A DNA stretch of 64,000 nt from Acidimicrobiia bacterium (lineage in GTDB: Bacteria; Actinomycetota; Acidimicrobiia; Acidimicrobiales; Aldehydirespiratoraceae): assembly GCA_022821685.1 (NCBI GenBank), contig JAJEDD010000003.1:1-64000 (forward strand). Direction: 5' to 3'. A program made the translations under genes and the position numbers. Below, piece after piece: positions 8,778-16,481 of this stretch; within the stretch, counting starts at the first letter, position 1; every line of letters starts with the position of its first letter. The notes under the pieces are model-generated. The model was not told the origin of the DNA and did no database searches. It saw only the letters and a list, made by a program, of their open reading frames with translations.

Positions 8778-11700
8778 GCGAGTCTCAGTTCTCGTTTCTG
8801 GAGGCGGAGTTCTCGGCGGAGTTTGAGTTGGCGTCGTCGGCGGAGAGGTGTGCGTTGTCGGATCCGGGTTCGGCGGCGATCTATGCGCAGCGGTGTTTGG
8901 AGTCTGGGGTTGAGTGGGTGTACTGGCATGATCGGGGGCTTCCGCAGCCGCATGTGGGAACGCTGGATGCGTGTTTGAACGAGCCGGCGTTCAAGGCGCT
9001 GGTTGATGGTCGGGTCTTCGAGGTGGCGAGGAAGATCCGGCGGGCGGGGAATCGGGCGGCGAGCGAGTCGAAGGCGCTGTCGAGGCTGGAGGCGGTCGAT
9101 GTTGTCTCGGCGTTGTTCCAGTTCTGTTTCTGGTTGGCGTTCACGTACGGCCGGGCGGCAAAGCCCGATCCCTCGTTGCAGTTCGATCCGCGCCGGCTGA
9201 CGGACGCGGGCGATGGTGTGCAGTCCTCGTTGCAGGAGCGTCAGGAGCTTGAGGAGCGCTTGGCGCGGCAGGCCGGGGACTACGCACCGGGCGGGCTGCG
9301 GGCGGGGATGGCCGAGATGAAGGCCGATCTCGAAGCCGAGTTGGGCGAGCTGCGGAAGCAGGTGGCGGCGGCGAAGAAGGCGGCCGAGTCGCTTCCGTTC
9401 GAGGCGCACGACTGGTCTGAGGCCGATACGCGCCGCTACAAGATTGATGCGCTTCTGGCCGAAGCAGGTTGGACGGACTTCGTCGAGGGTCGCGACATCG
9501 AATTCGAGGTGCACGGGATGCCGTCGGGCTCCGGGGTCGGTTATGTCGACTATGTGCTGTGGGGCGACGACGGTTTGCCGCTGGCGGTGGTCGAGGCCAA
9601 GAAGGCCCTCAAGAGTCCGCAAGTGGGCCAACAGCAGGCCAAGCTCTACGCGGATTGCCTCGAAGCCGAGACCGGCCGGCGGCCGGTCGTGTTCTACAGC
9701 AACGGCTATGAGCACTGGCTCTGGGACGACACTCGTTATCCGGCCCGGCCGGTGCAGGGCTTCTACACGAGCGACGAACTGGCCCTGCTCATCCAGCGAC
9801 GCACCACCTGTCAACCGCTGCCGTCGGTGCCGGTCACGAAGCAGATCGTGGAGCGCCACTACCAGCTGCGAGCGATCAGCGCCATCACGGAACACTTCGA
9901 CACTGACAAGCAGCGCAAGGCGCTGCTGGTGATGGCCACGGGCGCGGGCAAGACCCGCACCGTGATCGCGCTGGTCGATCTGTTGATGCGGGCGGGGTGG
10001 GTGAAGCGGGTGCTGTTCTTGGCCGATCGGACGGCGCTGGTGAACCAGGCGGTGAACGCGTTCAAGGCCCACATGCCGGACTCGGCGCCGGTCAACCTCG
10101 TCACCGAGGGCGACGAGGAGGGCCGGGTGTATGTGTCGACCTATCAGACGATGGTCGGCAAGATCGACGAGTACCGGCCCGACGGCACCCGTCGCTTCGG
10201 TGCGGGGTACTTCGATCTGGTGGTGATCGACGAGGCTCACCGGTCGGTGTACCGCAAGTACCGGGGCATCTTCGACTACTTCGACTCGCTGCTGGTGGGC
10301 CTGACCGCAACACCGAAGGACGAGGTCGACAAGAACACCTACGACCTGTTCGACCTCGAGACCGGCGTGCCCACCGACGCCTACTCGCTCGACGAGGCCA
10401 TCAAGGACGGCTATCTGGTGCCGCCGAGGGGCGTGTCGGTGCCGTTGAAGTTCGTCCGTGAGGGCATCCGCTATCACGAACTCCCCGAAGACGAGAAGGA
10501 CGCGTGGGACGAACTCGACTGGGGTGAGGACGAAGAGGGCAGTCCGATTGATCCACCGGACGAAGTCGATGCCGCACAGCTCAACAAGTGGCTCTTCAAT
10601 GAGGACACCGTCGACCGGGTGCTTCAGCACCTCATGACCGAGGGCATCAAGGTGGCCGGCGGCGACCGGCTGGGCAAGACGATCATCTTCGCCAAGAACC
10701 AGCTCCACGCCGACTACATCAAGCAGCGGTTCGACGCCAACTACCCGGCGCTCGACGCCGGGAACTTCGCCCGGGTGATCACCCATCAGGTCCAATACGG
10801 CCAGAGCCTGATCGACGCCTTCTCCAATAAGGACAAGGCGCCCCACATCGCCATCAGCGTCGACATGCTCGACACCGGCATCGACATCCCCGAGGTCGTC
10901 AACCTCGTGTTCTTCAAGCTGGTGCGGTCCAAGACCAAGTTCTGGCAGATGCTCGGACGCGGCACCCGCCTGTGCGAGAACCTGTTCGGGCCAGGCGACG
11001 ACAAGGCCGCCTTCAACGTGTTCGACTTCTGCCAGAACCTCGAGTACTTCAGCGAACTACTCAAGACGGCGGAATCTTCGGGTGGGCCGCCGCTCAGCGA
11101 GATCATCTTCAGCACTCGCCTCGATCTGCTGCACGCCCTCGATGGCATCGAGAGCCTCGGCGACGAGCGAGCCGAGATAGCCGCCACACTGCGGCTGACA
11201 GTGGCATCGATGAACCCAGACAACTTCCTTGTGCGCCCCCACCTCGAACTCGTCGAACGATTCCGCACTCCCGAAGCGTGGGAAGACATCACGCTCAAGG
11301 ACCTCGCTGCGCTCAACGAGCGCGTCGCCAAGCTGCCGGATCAGCTCGACCCCGACGACGAGGACGCCAAGCGCTTCGATGTGGTGATGCTCAACGCCCA
11401 GCTGCGCCTCCTGCTACACGAGCCGTTCGAACGGCAACGCAAACGCGTCATCCAGCTGGCCTCGGCCCTCGAAGACCTCGGCACCTCCATCCCTGTCGTC
11501 CACGCGCAGATGGAGCTGATCCTCGACATCCAGACTGACGAGTGGTGGGTCGACATCAGCTACCCGATGCTCGAAGACGCCCGCAAGCGGCTCCGCAGCC
11601 TCGTCCAGCTCATCGAGCGCATCCACAAGACCCCGCTCTACTCCGACTTCACCGACTCACTCGGCGACAGCACCAAGATCGAGATACCAGGCACAGGTGG

Positions 11701-12187
11701 AGCCGTCAACGGCACCGAGTTCGCCCAGTTCCGCAACAAGGCCCAGCGCTTCCTCGCCGACAATCTCGCCGACCAGATCGTGGCCAAGGTCCGCAGCGGT
11801 GAACCGCTCACAGCCGCCGATATGGACGAACTCCAGCGAGTGCTAGTCGCCGCCGGCATCGGCGACACCGACACCTTCGCCCAAGCCTCAGCACGTGCCG
11901 GCAGCTTCGGGCTGTTCGTCCGCAGCCTCATCGGCCTCGACCGAGCCGCAGCTAAGCAAGCATTCAACAGGTTCCTCGACGACAAGCGCTACAGCCGCAA
12001 CCAGATCACCTTCGTCAACCTAGTCATCGACTACCTCACCGAACACGGCACCATCGACCCCGGCCGCGTCTACGACTCACCCTTCACCTCCGTCGCCCCC
12101 GAAGGCCCCGAGACCATCTTCACTGAGGCCGACCTCGACGACTTCTTCGAGGTTGTACGACAACTCCACGACGCTGCCCTGGTCTGA
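8774..12187 (+). CDS. hsdR: type I restriction-modification, restriction/translocase subunit HsdR
   Basis: A 1137-residue motor-nuclease subunit. The N-terminus (residues about 15-130) resembles the DUF4145 domain. The HSDR_N-type nuclease region follows (about 215-330), including DYVLW and VVEAKKA as likely PD-(D/E)XK elements. The superfamily 2 helicase core has Walker A MATGAGKT (about residue 390), the DEAH box VIDEAH (about 485), GLTATP, and motif VI in MLGRGTRLC. It cuts unmethylated DNA after translocation when complexed with HsdM and HsdS. It starts with GTG 8774 overlapping the hsdS stop. Length and domain order match intact family members, so the system looks functional. Confidence 0.95.
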   Translation: MSESQFSFLEAEFSAEFELASSAERCALSDPGSAAIYAQRCLESGVEWVYWHDRGLPQPHVGTLDACLNEPAFKALVDGRVFEVARKIRRAGNRAASESKALSRLEAVDVVSALFQFCFWLAFTYGRAAKPDPSLQFDPRRLTDAGDGVQSSLQERQELEERLARQAGDYAPGGLRAGMAEMKADLEAELGELRKQVAAAKKAAESLPFEAHDWSEADTRRYKIDALLAEAGWTDFVEGRDIEFEVHGMPSGSGVGYVDYVLWGDDGLPLAVVEAKKALKSPQVGQQQAKLYADCLEAETGRRPVVFYSNGYEHWLWDDTRYPARPVQGFYTSDELALLIQRRTTCQPLPSVPVTKQIVERHYQLRAISAITEHFDTDKQRKALLVMATGAGKTRTVIALVDLLMRAGWVKRVLFLADRTALVNQAVNAFKAHMPDSAPVNLVTEGDEEGRVYVSTYQTMVGKIDEYRPDGTRRFGAGYFDLVVIDEAHRSVYRKYRGIFDYFDSLLVGLTATPKDEVDKNTYDLFDLETGVPTDAYSLDEAIKDGYLVPPRGVSVPLKFVREGIRYHELPEDEKDAWDELDWGEDEEGSPIDPPDEVDAAQLNKWLFNEDTVDRVLQHLMTEGIKVAGGDRLGKTIIFAKNQLHADYIKQRFDANYPALDAGNFARVITHQVQYGQSLIDAFSNKDKAPHIAISVDMLDTGIDIPEVVNLVFFKLVRSKTKFWQMLGRGTRLCENLFGPGDDKAAFNVFDFCQNLEYFSELLKTAESSGGPPLSEIIFSTRLDLLHALDGIESLGDERAEIAATLRLTVASMNPDNFLVRPHLELVERFRTPEAWEDITLKDLAALNERVAKLPDQLDPDDEDAKRFDVVMLNAQLRLLLHEPFERQRKRVIQLASALEDLGTSIPVVHAQMELILDIQTDEWWVDISYPMLEDARKRLRSLVQLIERIHKTPLYSDFTDSLGDSTKIEIPGTGGAVNGTEFAQFRNKAQRFLADNLADQIVAKVRSGEPLTAADMDELQRVLVAAGIGDTDTFAQASARAGSFGLFVRSLIGLDRAAAKQAFNRFLDDKRYSRNQITFVNLVIDYLTEHGTIDPGRVYDSPFTSVAPEGPETIFTEADLDDFFEVVRQLHDAALV

Positions 12188-12362
12188 CAAAGCCAGATGG
12201 TTGGGCCCGCGCTCCGTGGATGCCTGTCGTTCGGCGCATAGGCGAACAGCCGCACATCCGCAGGACTAGATTGGACTTAAGCGCGTGTCCGAGATGCAGT
12301 GGACCAACGCGCAGGGCACATGGATGCGAGGTCTCTACGGGCTAAGCCGATTGTGGGCCGCT

Positions 12363-13004
12363 CTACTGACGATTACCCGACTGGCTGAGCGCCACTGCCC
12401 ATCCGACGAGAGCGACAAGCAGGAACGAGCCTTCAACGGCAGGGTCCAGGTCATCGACGGTACCGAGAAGCCGAAGTCCGAACAGCGGCGTCTCCAGGAC
12501 TGGCGAGCCAAGCGCCGACGCGCCGTAGGCCAAGGCGAGCGACACCACGAGAATGAGCAACCACAGGGTCAGATATTCGCTGGACCCGTTCGATTGCAGA
12601 GAGTGGCCGGCGGTTTCCTCACTTGAGCGTTCCAAGTCTTCGCTGAGGGTGTACAGGGCCTCTACAAGCGGGGACTCGTCCAGGCTGGCCACACCCTGTA
12701 TAGGCGGGGACGCCTGTCGTTTGGAATAGTCCGCCATCGCCCCGGGGTTCATGGTGGCGACCGGGAGGTTGTCGAGGGCGTGGCGGATCGCGTCGCTGTC
12801 GTAGAAGCTGTCGGTGGCGACCGGGAGGTTGTCGAGGGCGTGGCGGATCGCGTCGCTGTCGTAGAAGCTGTCGAGGGCACGGGCGGTGGTCTTGGCTGAG
12901 GCGTTCAGGCCCTCGAGAGCGAGGCGCATCGTCCGACTGCGAGCAAGCTGTGCTGGAGCAAGAGGCCGCTTCAACGGTGATCCGACCGCTCGGTCGTGAG
13001 TCAT
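12363..13004 (-). CDS. hypothetical two-transmembrane protein with duplicated 20-residue segment
   Basis: A predicted 213-residue protein convergent to hsdR. The N-terminal part is soluble and basic. Residues 48-87 contain an exact tandem duplication of a 20-residue unit starting DSFYDSDAIRH and ending LPVAT. The C-terminal third has two hydrophobic stretches, YLTLWLLILVVSLALAYG and a final FLLVALVGWAVAL, fitting a small membrane anchor with a cytoplasmic N-terminus. I recognise no family. The start MTHDRAV (13004) is chosen because the frame further upstream is a shadow of the hydrolase gene; an internal Met (MRLALEG) is possible. A membrane protein beside a defence operon could be an accessory factor, but nothing proves it. 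Confidence 0.5.
   Translation of the reverse strand: MTHDRAVGSPLKRPLAPAQLARSRTMRLALEGLNASAKTTARALDSFYDSDAIRHALDNLPVATDSFYDSDAIRHALDNLPVATMNPGAMADYSKRQASPPIQGVASLDESPLVEALYTLSEDLERSSEETAGHSLQSNGSSEYLTLWLLILVVSLALAYGASALGSPVLETPLFGLRLLGTVDDLDPAVEGSFLLVALVGWAVALSQSGNRQ
12753..12872. repeat. exact 60-bp tandem duplication (2 copies)
   Basis: Bases 12753-12812 and 12813-12872 are identical. The period of 60 preserves the reading frame of the minus-strand membrane protein and adds a second 20-residue unit. The perfect identity points to a recent slippage or unequal recombination event, or to an assembly duplication. The unit itself has no obvious internal symmetry. Confidence 0.95.
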
Positions 13005-13181
13005 CGCTTTGACGCTAGCACCTGCGCGTGATGCCATCGGGCAGGTTGCGAGTCGCTCATGGCATGCAGCGACAGCCTTGTCGCGGCGCCGAGGCATTGT
13101 TCTTCCGGTCGTGGTCATCAGTCGCCGGTCTAACGGTGTTCTTCGTCGGCAAATAGGCACCCGATCGGTACCGTCAGGCGC

Positions 13182-14033
13182 GTGCGGGGTGATCTCAAGG
13201 GGCCGTCGGCGGCGGGGCTCATGTACTCCGACAGCGGCGGGGACGGGCCTGTGGTGGTGCTGCTGCACGGGGTGTTGACCAACGGCACGCTGTGGGACCC
13301 CGTCGTCGCCGGGCTGCGGGACCGATACCGCTGCATCGTGCCCGAGCTGCCCTTCGGCGCCCACCGCACACCCATGCCCGACGAAGCCGACCTCAGCCTC
13401 GAGTCGCTCGCCCGCATGATCGCCGGCTTCCTCGTCGAGCTCGACCTGCGCGACGTGACGCTGGTGTGCAACGACTGGGGCGGCGCCCAGCTCGTGGTCG
13501 CCCCCGGCGGCTCGGACCGCGTCGGCAGCCTGGTGCTGGTGTCCTGCGAGGCCTTCGACAACTACCCGCCCGGCATCCCCGGCCGGCTGCTGTGCCTCAA
13601 CGCGTCGCTGCCCGGCGGCACCTTCCTCACCGCGCAGCTCCTGCGCCCCCGCCTGATCAGGCACCTGCCGTTCACCTGCGGGGCGCTCACCAAGAAGCGC
13701 CTCCCCAACGACCAGTTCATGAGCCTGATCGAGCCGCTGCGCCACAACCCCAGAGTGCGGCGCGACCTCGACAAGTACCTCCGCAGCGTCCCCGGCAAGG
13801 CGCAACTGCTCGAATGGGCCGAACAGCAGCGCGCCTTCGACGGCCCCGTGCTCATCGTGTGGGCCCGCGAGGAGAAGCTGATGCCGCCCGAGCACGCCGT
13901 GCGCCTCGCCGAGCACTTCGACAACGCCGAGCTGGTGTGGGTCGACGACAGCCGCACTCTCATCCCCATCGACCAGCCCGAGGTCCTCACCGCCCACCTC
14001 GAAGAGTTCCTAGCCCGAACCACCACCCCCTGA
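13182..14033 (+). CDS. alpha/beta-hydrolase fold protein, haloalkane dehalogenase-like
   Basis: A 283-residue soluble alpha/beta hydrolase. The oxyanion region is VVVLLHGVLTNG, and the nucleophile elbow carries Asp (VCNDWGGAQ), as in haloalkane dehalogenases and related C-X bond or epoxide hydrolases. A possible acid is in VWAREEKLMPP. The catalytic His expected just before the PIDQPE helix is not seen: the segment reads DDSRTLIPIDQPE, with Thr/Arg where His is usual. It may therefore use another residue or be a non-hydrolytic member. The start is GTG 13182. It is monocistronic on the plus strand, upstream of a convergent RHH gene. Confidence 0.8.
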   Translation: MRGDLKGPSAAGLMYSDSGGDGPVVVLLHGVLTNGTLWDPVVAGLRDRYRCIVPELPFGAHRTPMPDEADLSLESLARMIAGFLVELDLRDVTLVCNDWGGAQLVVAPGGSDRVGSLVLVSCEAFDNYPPGIPGRLLCLNASLPGGTFLTAQLLRPRLIRHLPFTCGALTKKRLPNDQFMSLIEPLRHNPRVRRDLDKYLRSVPGKAQLLEWAEQQRAFDGPVLIVWAREEKLMPPEHAVRLAEHFDNAELVWVDDSRTLIPIDQPEVLTAHLEEFLARTTTP

Positions 14034-14095
14034 CAGCGTTGGCCGGGGTTCGACGGATCGCCGGGGCCAGAATGGGCGGCCCTGGTAGACGCGGG

Positions 14096-14332
14096 TCAGG
14101 TTTGCTGGGCCTGGAGCGAGAGATCGACGGCCCGGCGGATCCATGACGACACCGAACGGTCGTCCGCGTCAGCGGCCGCCTTGACCCGTTCGAGCATCTC
14201 CGGAGGGAACCGCACGGGCACCGGGTCGGTCATGCGCTGCTTGCGGCGCCGCGCCGGTCCCTGAGGCAGCTGGTTCTCGGGCCGGCCGTAGAACTCGTGC
14301 TCCTCTTCTGGGGTCATGTCCGTGTCGTTCAT
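14096..14332 (-). CDS. ribbon-helix-helix protein, antitoxin/repressor-like (orphan)
   Basis: A 78-residue protein. An acidic N-terminus and a basic patch (PARRRKQRM) precede a ribbon-helix-helix unit: the strand VPVRFPPEM and helices ERVKAAADADDRSVSSWIRRA. Such proteins bind operators as dimers and usually serve as antitoxins that repress their own operon. The start MNDTDM at 14332 is supported by a GGGAGG ribosome-binding site just upstream; the frame is open beyond it. No toxin gene (BrnT, RelE, PIN) is seen on either side, so it is either an orphan antitoxin or a free regulator. Confidence 0.7.
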   Translation of the reverse strand: MNDTDMTPEEEHEFYGRPENQLPQGPARRRKQRMTDPVPVRFPPEMLERVKAAADADDRSVSSWIRRAVDLSLQAQQT

Positions 14333-14589
14333 CGATCCTCCCGGTAGCAGGCCGCCAAGTGTTCGGATGCGACATAGCAGCCGATGGGTCTGCACTTGCT
14401 TCGGTCGAACAGCGTCGTTGCCATATTTCTGTATTACAAACGACTACACCATGGTAGCGTGGCCAGCAGCTAGGGCGCTCGTTGCCGTCGGTTGATGGGT
14501 CTCGCAGCCGGTCTTGCTTGCTCCTGGGCGACGGCCGTGGGCTGGAGTGGCGCCCCGCCCGGCTGGTGGGTCGGTGGCAAGATGGCGGG

Positions 14590-15549
14590 ATGGGCATCAG
14601 GCTTGAAGACCATCTCGACGCCGACCACCTCGCCGTGCTGAAGGCCATTCCCGGAGACCTGCTGGACCTTTCCGATGTGGCTGAGGCCCGCGCCCGCTGG
14701 GCCGGCCATATGGCTCTGGCGCCCGCTCCCGAGATCGACGACTCGATAGAGATCACCGACCATCACACCCTCACCGGCGACGGCCATCGGCTGCTCGTGC
14801 GGGTCTACCGCCGCAAACAGCGGCGCCCCGACAGCCCCGGCCTGTACTCGATCCACGGCGGCGGCATGGTCCTCGGAAACGTCGCCATGAACGACGCCCG
14901 CTGCGCGGCCATCGCCCAGCATCTCGACATCGTGGTGGCCTCCGTCGACTACCGGCTGGCCCCGGAGTTCCCGTACCCGACCCCGCTGGAGGACTGCTAC
15001 CGCGGCCTGGTGTGGCTCTTCGAGCAGGCCGAGGCGTTCGGCCTGAACCCGGCCCGCATCGCCGTCGGCGGCGGCAGCGCGGGCGGTGGCCTCGCGGCCG
15101 GACTGGCCCTGCTGGCCCGCGACCGCAACGAGATCAGCCCGTGCTTCCAGCTGCTCACGTTCCCGATGATCGACGACCGCAACCAGACCCCGTCCAGCCA
15201 CATGGTCGACGACCCCCGGATCTGGAGCCGCAGCGCCAACATCGCCGGATGGTCGGCCTACCTCGAGGGCCGCAACGGCGCCGACGACGTTCCGGCCTAT
15301 GCCGCGCCGGCCCGGGCCACCGACCTGGCCGGACTTCCGCCCGCCATCGTCACCGTCGGCAGCCTCGACATCTTCGTCGACGAGGACATCGCCTACGCCC
15401 AAGCCCTGCTCCGCGCCGGAGTGCAGTGCGAACTGCACGTGTACCCGGGCGCGTTCCACGGATCGAACTTCTCGGTCCCGAACTCCGACATCTCCCAGCG
15501 CTGGAACCGCGACGAGCGGGCCGCACTCGACCGAGCCCTGAACAGCTAA
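14590..15549 (+). CDS. alpha/beta hydrolase, hormone-sensitive-lipase (HSL) family esterase
   Basis: A 319-residue esterase/lipase-like enzyme. It shows the HSL oxyanion motif HGGG (SIHGGGMVLG), the Ser nucleophile elbow GGGSAGG, an Asp in SLDIFVDED, and the catalytic His in PGAFHGS. It probably hydrolyses short-chain esters in the cytoplasm; the substrate is unknown. The start ATG 14590 (MGIRLEDHL) gives a normal family N-terminus; the frame is open upstream but lacks similarity. It lies alone between the RHH gene and the convergent vapBC pair. Confidence 0.88.
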   Translation: MGIRLEDHLDADHLAVLKAIPGDLLDLSDVAEARARWAGHMALAPAPEIDDSIEITDHHTLTGDGHRLLVRVYRRKQRRPDSPGLYSIHGGGMVLGNVAMNDARCAAIAQHLDIVVASVDYRLAPEFPYPTPLEDCYRGLVWLFEQAEAFGLNPARIAVGGGSAGGGLAAGLALLARDRNEISPCFQLLTFPMIDDRNQTPSSHMVDDPRIWSRSANIAGWSAYLEGRNGADDVPAYAAPARATDLAGLPPAIVTVGSLDIFVDEDIAYAQALLRAGVQCELHVYPGAFHGSNFSVPNSDISQRWNRDERAALDRALNS

Positions 15550-15586
15550 CACCCGAGGAGACGGACCCGCCGGGCCGGACCGGCGC

Positions 15587-16012
15587 TCAGAGCGGGTTGC
15601 GCCATCGCAGTCCCCGAAAGCGGGCGAAGTCGCGGTCGTTGGAATGGACCTCGGCTTGATGCTCGATGGCCAGCGCGGCGATGTGGGCGTCGGTGACGAG
15701 ATTGGCGCCCACGCCGGCCGCGGTCAGCATGTCTCGAAGAATCGCCAGGTGCTGCGTGCCCGGGTGAAGCGGCACGACGCTGGACGAGCGGAACCATTCA
15801 GCCATGAGGTCAACGGCGACCTCGGGCGCCGCCGGAGTCTCGAGCACGCTCGGATGGGTGAGCAGGCGCACGAACCCGGTCGCCACGATCCACGGAATCC
15901 CGACCCGCTCCGAGCCATTCACCAGAGCCTCCCACCACCGGCGCGCCGGCTCGTGCAGTGGCGCGCCCAAGTTGTGGGCGTAGACGAGCAGGTTGAGATC
16001 CGGGACGATCAC
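15587..16012 (-). CDS. vapC: VapC-type PIN-domain ribonuclease toxin
   Basis: A 141-residue PIN domain. Asp5 (MIVPDLNLLV) opens the first strand. The later acidic residues are in NLVTDAHIAALA and SNDRDFARF, and TGFVRLLTHP is typical of VapC. These residues coordinate Mg/Mn for cleavage of tRNA or other RNA. It is translated from an ATG that overlaps the vapB stop by 4 nt (ATGA), the classic toxin-antitoxin layout. It is expected to be neutralised by VapB and repressed with it at the palindromic operator upstream of vapB. Confidence 0.9.
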   Translation of the reverse strand: MIVPDLNLLVYAHNLGAPLHEPARRWWEALVNGSERVGIPWIVATGFVRLLTHPSVLETPAAPEVAVDLMAEWFRSSSVVPLHPGTQHLAILRDMLTAAGVGANLVTDAHIAALAIEHQAEVHSNDRDFARFRGLRWRNPL

Positions 16013-16266
16013 TGCCGCGCCGGGCCGGTGAAGTCGGCGGCCTCAAGCGAGTCGTTGAGCTGATTCAGCCGCAACGGATCGACGCCGGGCCTGAAACCGC
16101 TGTCGTGGGGCTGGACCTCGTACTTGGGTCCTTCCTCGGCTAGCGCTGGCGACAGGCCCCGCCTGAGGGTGTCGTTGACAACCTGCTTGAACGGCTGGTC
16201 TCGATGACGGGCCTGTGCCTTGAGAGCCTCGGCTAGGTCGTCGTCGAGAGTCAGCGTAGTGCGCAT
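16009..16266 (-). CDS. vapB: VapB-type antitoxin
   Basis: An 85-residue antitoxin. The N-terminal ribbon-helix-helix starts MRTTLTLDDDLAEALKAQA and ends near TLRRGLSP. It should dimerise on operator DNA. The C-terminal part (SGFRPGVDPLRLNQLNDSL) is the likely toxin-binding tail. It is the first gene of the vapBC operon, with a 4-nt overlap to the toxin. A good -10-like TATGAT only about 6 nt before the ATG suggests a leaderless transcript. Confidence 0.9.
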   Translation of the reverse strand: MRTTLTLDDDLAEALKAQARHRDQPFKQVVNDTLRRGLSPALAEEGPKYEVQPHDSGFRPGVDPLRLNQLNDSLEAADFTGPARQ

Positions 16267-16272
16267 TGAGGC

Positions 16273-16297
16273 ATCATATCAGCATCAATAATTGATG
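16273..16297 (-). promoter_or_regulatory. vapBC promoter and palindromic operator
   Basis: On the minus strand TATGAT (16278-16273) resembles a -10 box placed so close to the vapB ATG (16266) that transcription would start at or near the start codon. Just upstream, 16283-16297 is a perfect 15-bp palindrome, CATCAAT-A-ATTGATG, in an AT-rich patch unlike the surrounding DNA. This is the expected form of an RHH antitoxin operator. No convincing -35 box is visible. Confidence 0.6.
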
Positions 16298-16481
16298 TAT
16301 AGATGTCTGCCAAGCCGAATCCTGGGATCGGACTGGCGCCCCGGATGCAATCGGGGCCGCGCCGGTACCCCTATACAACTCGTACACCGACATCTACCGC
16401 TTCGTTGGCGTCTTGGACCGCGTTCTTGACGAGGTCTCCGGCTGAGTCGTGTGCGCCGGCGAGCGCGTAGTTTGGCGGCCT

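Noticed and set aside
8747..10846. Long open frame (699 codons) on the minus strand opposite hsdR
   Set aside because: It mirrors the coding strand of a clear HsdR protein in a GC-rich genome; the product is low-complexity (Leu, Arg, His, Val) with no motif.
12285..12626. 113-codon plus-strand frame after hsdR
   Set aside because: It overlaps the antisense of the two-TM protein gene and has an unstructured Arg/Gln-rich product; the minus-strand reading has clear TM segments.
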